In this document: in pieces, positions 43,713-52,375 of the stretch
How the letters are laid out: the number at the start of each line of letters is the position of its first letter
Numbering within the stretch: the first letter of the stretch is position 1
NCBI GenBank assembly: GCA_023262855.1
Contig: JALQYQ010000005.1
Span: 20,781 to 84,780 of the forward strand
Source of the DNA: Crocinitomicaceae bacterium
Lineage (GTDB): Bacteria; Bacteroidota; Bacteroidia; Flavobacteriales_D; Crocinitomicaceae
Direction: 5' to 3'
DNA: 64,000 nt
Translations under genes and position numbers: made by a program
Notes under the pieces: model-generated
What the model saw: only the letters and a program-made list of their open reading frames with translations
Told to the model about the DNA's origin: nothing
The model's database searches: none

Positions 43713-44323
43713 TGGGTTTATCAAAATTACGTGACGAATTAATTGAAATTCTACCAGCAAAGGGAATTACGGAGTTAAACGCTCTTCAAAACAAGGTTCT
43801 CGATGCCATGAAATCAGGAAAAAACCTATTGGTAGAAGCGCATGAAGGGGCTGGTAAAACGAAAGCCGCAATGTTGTGTGTTCTAGCTAAAATTGTTGAA
43901 CCAGGTGAAGGATCTCCTCGTGCAATAATCGTTTGTAAATCGAATGAAAAAGCGAAGGAACTACACGATGAAATGTACAAAATTTGTCGATTATTAGATT
44001 TAACCGTGGATTTGGTGCACGACAAAGGAAACATTATTCAGCAACGCAATGATATTTTTGATGGAACAGAAATCATTATTGGAACGCCACGAAGATTGTA
44101 CGAACTGTACATTCAAAATGGGTTTAATGTAAGCCAGATGAAGCTCTTTATTTTGGATGATGCATTAACACTTTTCAAAGAAGGTCACAAAATGCGCTTA
44201 CAACGAATTGCTGAAAGTTTGCCGAAATGCCAACATATTCTATTCTCACATAGTTTTAAAGATGAGCGAATCGAAAGTTATTTGGACGATTATGTCATCA
44301 ATCCACAACTTATTGAAGAATGA
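43712..44323 (+). CDS. Single-domain, degenerate DEAD-box-like protein
   Basis: The 203-residue protein corresponds to the first RecA domain of a DEAD-box helicase and ends without the helicase-C domain. The Q-motif region (GITELNALQNKVLDAM) and motif I (AHEGAGKT) are kept. Motif II reads DDAL, motif III SHS, and the TPGR site GTPRR. ATP binding is plausible, but helicase activity is unlikely. No frameshift remnant of a second domain is seen downstream, so it looks like a maintained single-domain protein. It is translationally coupled to the MazG-like gene in the rsgA-dtd operon. Confidence 0.78.
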   Translation: MGLSKLRDELIEILPAKGITELNALQNKVLDAMKSGKNLLVEAHEGAGKTKAAMLCVLAKIVEPGEGSPRAIIVCKSNEKAKELHDEMYKICRLLDLTVDLVHDKGNIIQQRNDIFDGTEIIIGTPRRLYELYIQNGFNVSQMKLFILDDALTLFKEGHKMRLQRIAESLPKCQHILFSHSFKDERIESYLDDYVINPQLIEE

Positions 44324-44349
44324 GTTGTTTGAATAGGTAAACAACTACG

Positions 44350-44724
44350 ATGGATAGAAATCAACTCAAAGAATTACGACCACTCATTCCAACTGCATTA
44401 ACTGAAAACAGCAAAGAAATTGAGCGTTTTCAAAATGAGGTATTGCGCCCTATTTTGAAATTTCAACATGCCTTTTTTGAGCAGTATTTTAAATCCAATT
44501 CTCAATTTCTGAAATTAATTCAAGAGAAAAAATCACGATTAGAATTTCAGAATAAGATCTCTCAATTCATTTCTAATCAAGCAAACATAAAGCATCAACT
44601 AATTGGAAGTGTCATCGGATTATTGGCCGACGAGGAATTAAACTATTTCCATTCAAACAGCGCTGAATTAAACAAGCGAATTAGTCAAATGGTTTGTCAA
44701 CGTATTTCAGATACGTTTTATTGA
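44350..44724 (+). CDS. Conserved hypothetical helical protein
   Basis: The 124-residue protein has no signal peptide. It is helix-rich and begins MDRNQLKELRPLIPTALTE, with LRPILKFQHAFFEQYF and LIGSVIGLLADEELNYF. Similar Bacteroidota proteins are sometimes labelled glyoxalase, but I see no VOC-family motif. It follows the degenerate DEAD gene by 26 bases, so it probably ends the rsgA operon. Its last bases overlap the convergent NUDIX gene. Confidence 0.6.
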   Translation: MDRNQLKELRPLIPTALTENSKEIERFQNEVLRPILKFQHAFFEQYFKSNSQFLKLIQEKKSRLEFQNKISQFISNQANIKHQLIGSVIGLLADEELNYFHSNSAELNKRISQMVCQRISDTFY

Positions 44725-45155
44725 GCTAATTTTTCAGCAACTAGTTGGTCAATTTGGAAAGTAAATAGCTCCTTTTTCAGTTCATTCAAAGAAATCCAGC
44801 GATGTTTTTCTCCCTCGGTTTTTAAAGGAACATCATGCTGATTTGTGATGATTGATTTCCAGTCGTCATAACTTACTTTGTAATAAAACGAAAACAACTG
44901 GTCTTTGGGATTAAATTTTGAAACCTGAAAAAACTCATTGAAGTAAAATAATTCATTTACATGAATTTCTATTCCCAATTCTTCTTGAAATTCACGGATT
45001 AACGTTTCTTTAAATCCTTCGCCAAATTCCATTCCTCCTCCGGGAAATTTCGTAAACGAAAAACCATTGCGACATTCATCAGAAATAAGAACTTGATTTA
45101 ATTCATTGATTAAAAGCCCATAAACACGAATGTTAAAATTAGTTTTCAATTCCAA
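44718..45155 (-). CDS. NUDIX hydrolase
   Basis: The NUDIX box GGMEFGEGFKETLIREFQEELGI is intact. The enzyme class hydrolyses nucleoside diphosphates linked to another group; the substrate is unknown. The only ATG (45191) would overlap the YjbR gene by 53 bases. A TTG at 45155, following AAGGAAC, is preferred and leaves a 17-base overlap with the YjbR gene; the start is uncertain. It is the last gene of a three-gene minus operon with YjbR and the NTP pyrophosphohydrolase. Confidence 0.75.
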   Translation of the reverse strand: MELKTNFNIRVYGLLINELNQVLISDECRNGFSFTKFPGGGMEFGEGFKETLIREFQEELGIEIHVNELFYFNEFFQVSKFNPKDQLFSFYYKVSYDDWKSIITNQHDVPLKTEGEKHRWISLNELKKELFTFQIDQLVAEKLAQ

Positions 45156-45489
45156 GTTCCTTACGTTTTTTAAGCGATAATTTTGCTGCAATCAATTCAT
45201 GTGCTTCCTTCACTATTTCTTCCCATTCGCAGACTGAAAATCTGGAAATATCATCGATTTCAATCCATTTGTAACGACCTAAATAAGGCGCTATTCGCAC
45301 ACCTTCTTTTTCCAAAAAAGCATCAAACTTCTTATCTAAAACCTTTACTGATGCATTTATTGGGTTTTGATCCGGAGAGGTAATCAAATACATTTTGTCA
45401 CCAACATTTAAGCAAATGTGATGATCCCATTTGATATCAATAGTTGTGCCTGGTAGGCGCTCACCAATGCCTAAAATGGTTTCTAGCAT
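45139..45489 (-). CDS. MmcQ/YjbR family protein
   Basis: The 116-residue protein matches the MmcQ/YjbR fold: GERLPGTTIDIKWDHHICLNVGDKMYLIT near the start, and FLEKEGVRIAPYLGRYKWIEIDD later. The family has a CyaY-like fold and is often called DNA-binding, but the molecular role is not settled. Its start codon lies 2 bases after the stop of the NTP-pyrophosphohydrolase gene. Confidence 0.8.
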   Translation of the reverse strand: MLETILGIGERLPGTTIDIKWDHHICLNVGDKMYLITSPDQNPINASVKVLDKKFDAFLEKEGVRIAPYLGRYKWIEIDDISRFSVCEWEEIVKEAHELIAAKLSLKKRKELGIEN

Positions 45490-45490
45490 C

Positions 45491-45883
45491 TTATGCTTCT
45501 AGGATGTCTTTGATGTTTGGTTTGAAATATAAGTCTGATTTCATCACTTTTCCATCTTCACGATAAATTGGCTTTCCATCCGCATCCAATTTACTCATAT
45601 TTGAACGTTGAATTTCCTGGAAAACTTCAGCTATTTTATGTTGTAAACCGTGTTTCAAGATTGTTCCACACAAAATGTACAATTGATCGCCTAAAGCATC
45701 AGCAATTTCTACGATATCACCATTTTGAGCTGCTTCCAAGTATTCTTCGTTTTCCTCGCGCATTAGCTTGTAGCGCAACAAAATTTCTGCTTCCGTTAGT
45801 TCTGTTGTTGGCGTATAATTGTTTTCTATTCCGAATGCATTGTGGAATATTTCAACTGCTTCAATTGTTTCTTTTAGTGTCAT
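45491..45883 (-). CDS. Nucleoside triphosphate pyrophosphohydrolase (HisE/MazG-like)
   Basis: The protein has 130 residues from the ATG at 45883. A TATCTTTG -7 box at 45906-45899 on the minus strand lies 16 bases upstream and excludes the longer frame. It shows the E-E-x-x-E (REENEEYLEA) and EIADALGDQLYILCG motifs of the all-alpha NTP-PPase fold, and the C-terminal GRxx-like NMSKLDADGKPIYREDGKVM segment typical of this Bacteroidota type. It probably removes non-canonical NTPs. It heads the minus operon with YjbR and NUDIX genes, a further housekeeping nucleotide set. Confidence 0.8.
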   Translation of the reverse strand: MTLKETIEAVEIFHNAFGIENNYTPTTELTEAEILLRYKLMREENEEYLEAAQNGDIVEIADALGDQLYILCGTILKHGLQHKIAEVFQEIQRSNMSKLDADGKPIYREDGKVMKSDLYFKPNIKDILEA

Positions 45884-45933
45884 TTTGCAAATTTTACCCA
45901 AAGATAACAATTGCTATGAATGAAAAAAATGGC

Positions 45934-46803
45934 TTATTCGACCCATGAAGTAATTACACGAAATCCAATAGTTGGGGCCACTTCTGTAAACAACGTTTCT
46001 GATTCTAAACGCACGTCATAACCTGTATTTCGCCAAGCTCCGCCCAAAGCAATTCCTTTTGTGGAAAGCATTTCAGCAACGTTACCATTCAAATTGTACA
46101 CATCAAATTGGTTTGGCCAATAAGATTTAACTGGAGCCGTAACATCAAATCCACCAAAAGCTAAATCGTCAAATACTGGAATTACTTCATATTTATCAGT
46201 GCTTGGATTTCGATGAATACTTTCAGCACCTAATTGCAAGTGATTACACATCATTTGACCATTCGAATTTCTTAGTTTATTTGTACCCCAAGCATATCCT
46301 ACCGTCCGGTTATCACCTCTTCCAGCTCTTACAAATTCTTCTTTTGTAGGTAAACGGAATTTAAACTTCGTCGTCCCAAATTGCTTGTTGAATTTCGAAG
46401 TTAACCAATCGCAATACAACAAAGCAGCTTCATAGGAAACATTTACTACTGGATAATCTTTATAGGCTGGATGTGAAAAGTAGTAGTCAACATAACTCAT
46501 ATTCATACTTCCTCCCAAATTCCATTTCAAAGAATCAATTTGTGCAATTGCCAATTTTTCGAGATCGCCAGCCAATTGCAAATCATGTAAAAAGAGCTTG
46601 TATTCGGCATTTGAAACTTCCGTTTTCGAAATGTAAAATGATTGAACTGATTTTAACGTATCATTTACATATACATTTCCAGAAGGAACAAAAGACATGC
46701 TTTTCGCAAGTGATTTTTTGATTTGCTTATCTTGTTTTTCAGAATTTGAGAAACTTAAAATGACGCACGTAAGAAATGGTAAAAGGAGTAAAATTGTTTT
46801 CAT
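45934..46803 (-). CDS. Exported FGE-sulfatase (SUMF1)-fold protein
   Basis: The 289-residue protein starts at the ATG at 46803, giving a signal peptide MKTILLLLPFLTCVILSFS; the longer frame from 46839 adds 12 residues without a signal. The FGE/SUMF1 fold is seen in SKTEVSNAEYKLFL, DYPVVNVSYEAALLYCDWL, KFRLPTKEEFVRAGRG, YNLNGNVAEML and ALGGAWRNTG. Cysteines of true formylglycine enzymes are absent. Related Bacteroidota proteins include GldJ and GldK of gliding/T9SS, but this is shorter. A structural or ligand-binding role is likely. Confidence 0.75.
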   Translation of the reverse strand: MKTILLLLPFLTCVILSFSNSEKQDKQIKKSLAKSMSFVPSGNVYVNDTLKSVQSFYISKTEVSNAEYKLFLHDLQLAGDLEKLAIAQIDSLKWNLGGSMNMSYVDYYFSHPAYKDYPVVNVSYEAALLYCDWLTSKFNKQFGTTKFKFRLPTKEEFVRAGRGDNRTVGYAWGTNKLRNSNGQMMCNHLQLGAESIHRNPSTDKYEVIPVFDDLAFGGFDVTAPVKSYWPNQFDVYNLNGNVAEMLSTKGIALGGAWRNTGYDVRLESETLFTEVAPTIGFRVITSWVE

Positions 46804-46864
46804 AATAGTTTGTTTGGGAATAAAACTAATTTGAGTCAATTGGTTACAATTGAATTTAGCTGAT

Positions 46865-48109
46865 TTAGCAAATCAACTTTTCCAAATCATTCCAAAAATC
46901 TGGATAACTTTTCGCAACAGCGTCCGCATTTTCGATTTTGATGCCTTTTTCAGAAAATAACCCAACAATTGCCAAACACATAGCAATGCGATGATCATTG
47001 TTTGAATTCACGATTCCTCCTTCAATGGAAGTTGTTCCTTGTATGTGCATTTCATCGTCAATTAAATCAATTTGAACCCCAAGTTTTTCAAATTCTGTTT
47101 TCAATGCAAAACCGCGGTCACTTTCCTTGTTTTTCAAGCGTTTCACGCCATTAATGATTGAAACTCCTGGGCACAATGCAGCGAATGAAACCAATGCTGG
47201 GAACAAATCAGGACAATGGGTTGCATCAAACTGAAAAGCTCTTTTTTGTTCACAATTGACTTTAATACCATCCGGTGTAAAGATTAGATTACAACCTGCT
47301 GCCACTAAAGCATCCAACATTTTTTTGTCTGCTTGAAGACTATTCATTGCCAATCCAGTTATCGATATTTTAGCACCTAGTGCTGCTGCAACTAGCCAAT
47401 AACTCGCTGAACTCCAATCGCCTTCCACCTGATAATCGCAAGAGATATAATGTTGTTTTCCTGCAATTAAAAATCGAGAGAATTGATCATGTTCGATTTG
47501 AATTCCAAACTTGCGAAGCGTATTCAATGTCATTTGAACGTACGGTTTACTCGCCAGACTCTCAACATTCAATTCTGATGATTCGTCGATCAAAGGCAGG
47601 GACATCAATAAGCCAGAAATGTATTGCGAACTTTGAGAACCATCCACTGTATAAGTTCCACCTTTCATAGGACCTTTAACCTGAATGGGTAAAAAACCAT
47701 TTGTCGATATAAACTGAACACCCATTTTCGGAAGCACCTCATCAAAAAAATGCATGGAGCGATTCTTCAAAGAACCTTTTCCATCTATACATATGTTAGA
47801 ATTAAACGATGCGACGATTGGTGTTAATAAACGAACAGCAAGCCCACTCTCACCGACATTTAAATCAGTTGGAGACTTTAATTCCCCTCCTTGAATCGAC
47901 AACGAATCATCATCCTGAACTTCTACTTTTGCACCAAGTAAAACAACCGCATCGATGACATGACGAACATCTTCACTCGTTCCAATATTTGAAACAATTG
48001 ATGTTCCTCCTGCAAGTGAAGCAGCAATTATTGCCCTTTGACCATCACTTTTAGATGGCGGAATTTGGATTGTTCCCTGAAGATGACTTGGAAGAACCTC
48101 GCGTATCAT
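46865..48109 (-). CDS. aroA: 3-phosphoshikimate 1-carboxyvinyltransferase (EPSP synthase)
   Basis: The 414-residue protein has two inside-out alpha/beta repeats typical of EPSP synthase. It shows IPPSKSDGQRAIIAASLAGG, GESGLAVRLL, GDWSSASYWLVAAAL and NNDHRIAMCLAI. It transfers enolpyruvyl from PEP to shikimate-3-phosphate. The start overlaps the stop of the DAHP synthase-chorismate mutase gene by 4 bases (ATGA), so the two shikimate genes are translationally coupled. Confidence 0.92.
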   Translation of the reverse strand: MIREVLPSHLQGTIQIPPSKSDGQRAIIAASLAGGTSIVSNIGTSEDVRHVIDAVVLLGAKVEVQDDDSLSIQGGELKSPTDLNVGESGLAVRLLTPIVASFNSNICIDGKGSLKNRSMHFFDEVLPKMGVQFISTNGFLPIQVKGPMKGGTYTVDGSQSSQYISGLLMSLPLIDESSELNVESLASKPYVQMTLNTLRKFGIQIEHDQFSRFLIAGKQHYISCDYQVEGDWSSASYWLVAAALGAKISITGLAMNSLQADKKMLDALVAAGCNLIFTPDGIKVNCEQKRAFQFDATHCPDLFPALVSFAALCPGVSIINGVKRLKNKESDRGFALKTEFEKLGVQIDLIDDEMHIQGTTSIEGGIVNSNNDHRIAMCLAIVGLFSEKGIKIENADAVAKSYPDFWNDLEKLIC

Positions 48110-49191
48110 TGATTCTCTTTTTTCGTCAAATTTGGATTCATTACTTTGGTTTGGTGGCGAATCGATTCTTGATGCATTGCGTCCATAAATTTACGGACAA
48201 ACATTTCCGATAAATTCATTTCATCACTCATTTCCAAGCGATGTGCAATCATTTTTGCCCAAAGTTCTTGTTGAAGAATCGTCATATTGTGTTCACGTTT
48301 GTAATTCCCTACTTGTTCACTTATGCGCATGCGTTCAGACAATAAATCGAATAAGCGATCATCGAGTATCCCAATTTTTGTACGAAGTTCTTTTAACAGT
48401 TCATTTTCGACTGGCAAATCGCTAGAGCGCAATACGAGTTGACTCATCAAATCAACAAGCCCATTCGCTGTAATTTGTTGTTTCGCGTCAGACCACGCTT
48501 TATCTGGATTTGGATGTGTTTCAATCATTAATCCGTCAAAATTTAAATCCATTGCTTTTTGCGATACTTCTAGTAACAAATCACGTCTTCCTGAGATATG
48601 ACTTGGATCACAAATCATTGGGATTTCAGGCATACGTTCACGCAAAGCGATTGGAATTTCCCAGCTAGGAACATTCCGATATTTCGGGTGCTTGTAAAAA
48701 GAGAAACCTCGGTGAACAGCGGTTAAATCAGAGACACCAGCTTGCTCTAAGCGCTCGAAAGCTCCTAGCCACAATTCCAAATCTGGATTAACAGGATTTT
48801 TAATCATTACGGGTACTGAAACACCTTGTAAAGCATCAGCAATTTCTTGAACAGCAAAAGGATTCACAGTTGTTCTAGCTCCAATCCACAAAACATCTAC
48901 ACCTGCTTTCAACGCAAGTTCGACATGTGATTTATTTGCAATTTCCACAGCGGTAGGCAATTGAACGGATTTTGCAGCGTCAATAAGCCATGGTAAAGCA
49001 ACTTCACCCATTCCTTCAAAAGAGTTAGGACGTGTTCTCGGCTTCCAAATTCCAGCTCGAATCAATTCAGTAGAAGACATCTTTTTCAAGTCTTGAACGA
49101 TAGAAAACATTTGTTCTTCCGACTCTGCACTGCATGGACCAGAAATTAAAAATGGTCGCTTCCCTTCACGTATTTTGCTTCTTAAATTCAA
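48106..49191 (-). CDS. Bifunctional DAHP synthase / chorismate mutase
   Basis: The 361-residue protein joins a type I-beta DAHP synthase (about 1-255; ISGPCSAESEEQM, RAGIWKPRTRPNSFEGMG, CDPSHISGRRDL) to a type II (AroQ) chorismate mutase (about 270-345; LRTKIGILDDRLFDLLSERM). The first reaction joins PEP and erythrose-4-phosphate, and the second turns chorismate to prephenate. Fusion at the C-terminus is common in Bacteroidota and is thought to give feedback control by prephenate or chorismate. It is upstream of aroA in an operon. Confidence 0.92.
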   Translation of the reverse strand: MNLRSKIREGKRPFLISGPCSAESEEQMFSIVQDLKKMSSTELIRAGIWKPRTRPNSFEGMGEVALPWLIDAAKSVQLPTAVEIANKSHVELALKAGVDVLWIGARTTVNPFAVQEIADALQGVSVPVMIKNPVNPDLELWLGAFERLEQAGVSDLTAVHRGFSFYKHPKYRNVPSWEIPIALRERMPEIPMICDPSHISGRRDLLLEVSQKAMDLNFDGLMIETHPNPDKAWSDAKQQITANGLVDLMSQLVLRSSDLPVENELLKELRTKIGILDDRLFDLLSERMRISEQVGNYKREHNMTILQQELWAKMIAHRLEMSDEMNLSEMFVRKFMDAMHQESIRHQTKVMNPNLTKKENQ

Positions 49192-49297
49192 TTAATTCGA
49201 GTTTTAAAGAAATTCTAAAGGATAAAAGTACAATGTTCTAAGTTCTTTCGCTATTTTAGAGCAAGTTAATTTTCAATTTCTCTTCACGCTCTTACAA

Positions 49298-50095
49298 ATG
49301 AAAAAATTTATCAAACGTCTACTTCTCATCGTTATGCTTCTGTATGTTGGAGCATGTGGATACATGTATTTCAAACAGGAATCGTTTATTTTTCATCCAG
49401 AAAAACTGAAAGCTGATACGGTAATCCAATTCAACCAAGATTTTGAGGAAGTTAACATTACATCAAATGGAGAGACATTGAATGGAGCATTGTTTAAGGT
49501 TAAAGATTCCAAAGGTTTGATTTTCTTCTGTCATGGAAATTCGGGAAATATTCTGAAACAAGCGGAAGCAGCAAAGTTCTACACAGATTTAGGATTCGAT
49601 TTCTTTTCATTTGACTATCGTGGCTATGGAAAAAGCACTGGTGAAATGGAGAGTGAGGAACAATTTTTCTCAGATGTGCAAGCGGTTTATGAAGAACTAA
49701 AAAAGAGTTATAAAGTATCTGATATCAACGTAATTGGTTACTCGCTTGGAACCTGTTCGGCAGCAATGTTGGCAGCAAAAAATTCACCAAAAAAACTCAT
49801 GTTAATTGCGCCATATTATTCACTTTCTGACATGACGATTCGCCGCTACAAAGTAATCCCGCCATTTTTATTGAAATATAAATTTGATACTTACAAATAC
49901 GTTCAGCAAGTAAAAATGCCCATTTTATTAGTTCACGGAGATAATGATCCTGTAATACCCTTCGATTGTTCCTTACAGTTAAAAGCCGACTTAAAAAAAA
50001 CAGACATTTTTGTTCCGATTAAAGGACAAGATCACAATAATTTCGAAGAGAACTCAACCTATTTGGAAGCTGCGACGTCTTTTCTAGCAAATTAA
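49298..50095 (+). CDS. Membrane-anchored alpha/beta hydrolase
   Basis: The 265-residue protein has an N-terminal anchor (about 5-24, LLLIVMLLYVGACGYMYF, whose VGAC could be a lipobox at Cys20) and an alpha/beta-hydrolase fold. The triad is Ser149 (GYSLG), Asp217 (HGDNDP) and His246 (GQDHNNF). An oxyanion region HGNSG is present. It is close to the ABHD13/BEM46-like group; the substrate is unknown. A long AT-rich hairpin lies between it and the CotH operon. Confidence 0.85.
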   Translation: MKKFIKRLLLIVMLLYVGACGYMYFKQESFIFHPEKLKADTVIQFNQDFEEVNITSNGETLNGALFKVKDSKGLIFFCHGNSGNILKQAEAAKFYTDLGFDFFSFDYRGYGKSTGEMESEEQFFSDVQAVYEELKKSYKVSDINVIGYSLGTCSAAMLAAKNSPKKLMLIAPYYSLSDMTIRRYKVIPPFLLKYKFDTYKYVQQVKMPILLVHGDNDPVIPFDCSLQLKADLKKTDIFVPIKGQDHNNFEENSTYLEAATSFLAN

Positions 50096-50100
50096 ATTAA

Positions 50101-50140
50101 CGTGAAATTAGGTTTAATTAAAAAATAATTTAATTTCACG
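50101..50140. repeat. Inverted repeat between the hydrolase and the CotH operon
   Basis: CGTGAAATTA (50101-50110) and TAATTTCACG (50131-50140) are perfect 10-bp arms with a 20-nt AT-rich interior. A weak T-rich stretch follows. It may act as terminator for the hydrolase gene or as an operator for the CotH operon, whose ATG is 30 bases further on. Confidence 0.5.
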
Positions 50141-50170
50141 CTTCATTTTGTATAACCTAATTCAATAGGC

Positions 50171-52375
50171 ATGTTAAAACAAATTATACAAAAAACCACT
50201 CTTTTTTCCTGTTTGTTGATTTCTGCTTTTCATATTAAGGCACAATCTGACCATTGGGAAACTGTTGTTTATGACAATAGTACATGGAGTTATACGATTC
50301 CAACTGCAGCAACTCCATCAAATTGGATTTCCCCGAGTTTTGATGCGTCAACTTGGAATACAGGACCTGGAGGTTTTGGCTTTGGTGACAGTGACGACAA
50401 TACAGCTCTTCCTACCGGAACTATCTCTGTTTATCAAAGAATTACCTTTAATGTGGTAGATGTAAGTTTGATAACAAAAGCGATTTTCAACATGGATTAC
50501 GACGATGGTTTTGTCGCATATTTAAATGGTGTTGAAATAGCTAGAAATGGTCTCACAGGAACAGGTCAACCAACTTACAATCAATTGGCTTCAATATCAC
50601 ACGAGGCAGTATTGTATTCAGGAGGCTATCCCGATCAATTTGTGTACACGCAAGCACAAGTTCAATCAGCAATTGTGAATGGTCCAAACGTTTTATGCGT
50701 TGAAACACATAATCAAACGGCGGGATCATCTGATTTTACTTCACGCGCATTTTTATCTTTTGGTATTTCAAATACTTCAACGAATTATGGTCCAACACCA
50801 ACATGGTTTGAGCCACCAGTTGAATTATCGTCGTCCAATTTGCCCATTGTGATTTTAAATACAAATGGAGTTACGATTCCAGACGAACCTAAAATTGATG
50901 GATTCATGGGAATTATCAATAACGGACCTGGATTAACAAACCACATTACAGATCCAACCAATGAGTTTTATGGACAAATTGCCATAGAGCGAAGAGGTTC
51001 ATCTTCGAATACATTTCCAATGAAATCTTATGGTTTGGAAACAAGAGGTCCAGATCCAAACATCAATTACAACGCATCCATTTTTGATTGGCCAGCTGAT
51101 AACGATTGGATTTTATACGCACCCTACACCGACAAAGCATTAATTCGAAACGTTTTAACGTACAAAATCGGGACTGAAATGGGACGTTGGGCTCCAAGAA
51201 CGCAATTATGTGAAGTTGTTCTCAATGGAGAGTATATTGGAGTTTATGTGTTTATGGAACGAATTAAAGTGAATCCAGGTCGCGTGAATATTGATCCGCT
51301 GAATTACAACGATACGTTAAACAATGAATTAACTGGCGGCTACATTTTCAAGATTGACAAAACGACAGCCGGTGGAGTAGTTTCGTGGAACTCACCCTAC
51401 ACAAGTGCGGCGCCAGGAAATAGTGCAATCGGATATCAGTTACATGACCCAGAAGCGATTGACATGCATCCAACTCAATTACAATACATTGAAGATTTTG
51501 TCACGAATTGGGAAAATGCACTTGCCGGATCAAATTTCACAGATCCTGTTTTAGGTTATAAACCATTCATTGACGAAGCCTCTTTTATCGATTTCATGTT
51601 GGTGAACGAAGTTTCTAAAAACGTGGATGGTTATCGTATTTCCACTTATCTACACAAAAATCGTGTAAGTGAAGGTGGTGAAATTGTTGCAGGTCCATTG
51701 TGGGATTTTAACCTAGGTTTTGGAAATGCCAACTATTGTCAAGGCGGAGATACAACGGGTTGGGAAATCAATTTCAATTCAATCTGTGGTGGTGGATGGC
51801 AGAACCCATTTTGGTGGGGACGACTTTTACAAGATCCAGAATATGCACATGCTGTAAAATGCCGTTGGTTAGAATTACGTCAAACAACATTAAGTACAAA
51901 TTATTTAATGGATTACATCGATAGTATGGCGTTGATGTTAACTGATCCAGCTGCGAGAAACTACAATAGATGGCCAATTTTAGGTACATATGTTTGGCCA
52001 AACAATTTCATTGGTAACACATATCAAGAAGAAATTGACTACATGAAACAATGGTTGTTGGGACGTTTGACGTGGATGGATAACAACATGTTTGGTACTT
52101 GCAACGATTTAGGTTTTGATGATTTAACAAGTGGAAATCAACTTTTAGCATTCCCAAATCCAACTTCTGACAAGGTAACAATTCGTGTAAACAATACTTT
52201 GGCGAATGTTTCAATACAAGTTATTTCACCTCAAGGAATGTTAATTCAGCAGAAAGATCTTTCCGATTTCCAAGAAACCACACTTGATTTATCAAACTAT
52301 AGCGAAGGTATTTACTTCGTAACCGTGCAACAAAAAAATGGATTCTTTAAAACACTAAAAATTACTGTAAAATGA
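50171..52375 (+). CDS. CotH-family protein kinase with T9SS C-terminal sorting domain
   Basis: The 734-residue protein has a signal peptide (1-24), an N-terminal beta-sandwich domain (about 25-205; WETVVYDNSTWSY), a CotH kinase domain (about 215-600), and a type A T9SS sorting domain (about 650-734; LLAFPNPTSDKVTI to the C-terminus). CotH features are MKSYGLETRG, CEVVLNGEYIGVYVFMERIK and the metal-type WDFNLGFGNANY. CotH is an atypical secreted kinase known from spore coats. The sorting domain predicts export and anchoring on the cell surface. The lipoprotein and DUF2490 genes follow with overlapping codons. Confidence 0.9.
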   Translation: MLKQIIQKTTLFSCLLISAFHIKAQSDHWETVVYDNSTWSYTIPTAATPSNWISPSFDASTWNTGPGGFGFGDSDDNTALPTGTISVYQRITFNVVDVSLITKAIFNMDYDDGFVAYLNGVEIARNGLTGTGQPTYNQLASISHEAVLYSGGYPDQFVYTQAQVQSAIVNGPNVLCVETHNQTAGSSDFTSRAFLSFGISNTSTNYGPTPTWFEPPVELSSSNLPIVILNTNGVTIPDEPKIDGFMGIINNGPGLTNHITDPTNEFYGQIAIERRGSSSNTFPMKSYGLETRGPDPNINYNASIFDWPADNDWILYAPYTDKALIRNVLTYKIGTEMGRWAPRTQLCEVVLNGEYIGVYVFMERIKVNPGRVNIDPLNYNDTLNNELTGGYIFKIDKTTAGGVVSWNSPYTSAAPGNSAIGYQLHDPEAIDMHPTQLQYIEDFVTNWENALAGSNFTDPVLGYKPFIDEASFIDFMLVNEVSKNVDGYRISTYLHKNRVSEGGEIVAGPLWDFNLGFGNANYCQGGDTTGWEINFNSICGGGWQNPFWWGRLLQDPEYAHAVKCRWLELRQTTLSTNYLMDYIDSMALMLTDPAARNYNRWPILGTYVWPNNFIGNTYQEEIDYMKQWLLGRLTWMDNNMFGTCNDLGFDDLTSGNQLLAFPNPTSDKVTIRVNNTLANVSIQVISPQGMLIQQKDLSDFQETTLDLSNYSEGIYFVTVQQKNGFFKTLKITVK

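Noticed and set aside
43712..44323. Frameshifted helicase pseudogene
   Set aside because: The region after the stop encodes an unrelated helical protein with no helicase-C motifs in any frame I could see, so a broken full-length gene is not supported.
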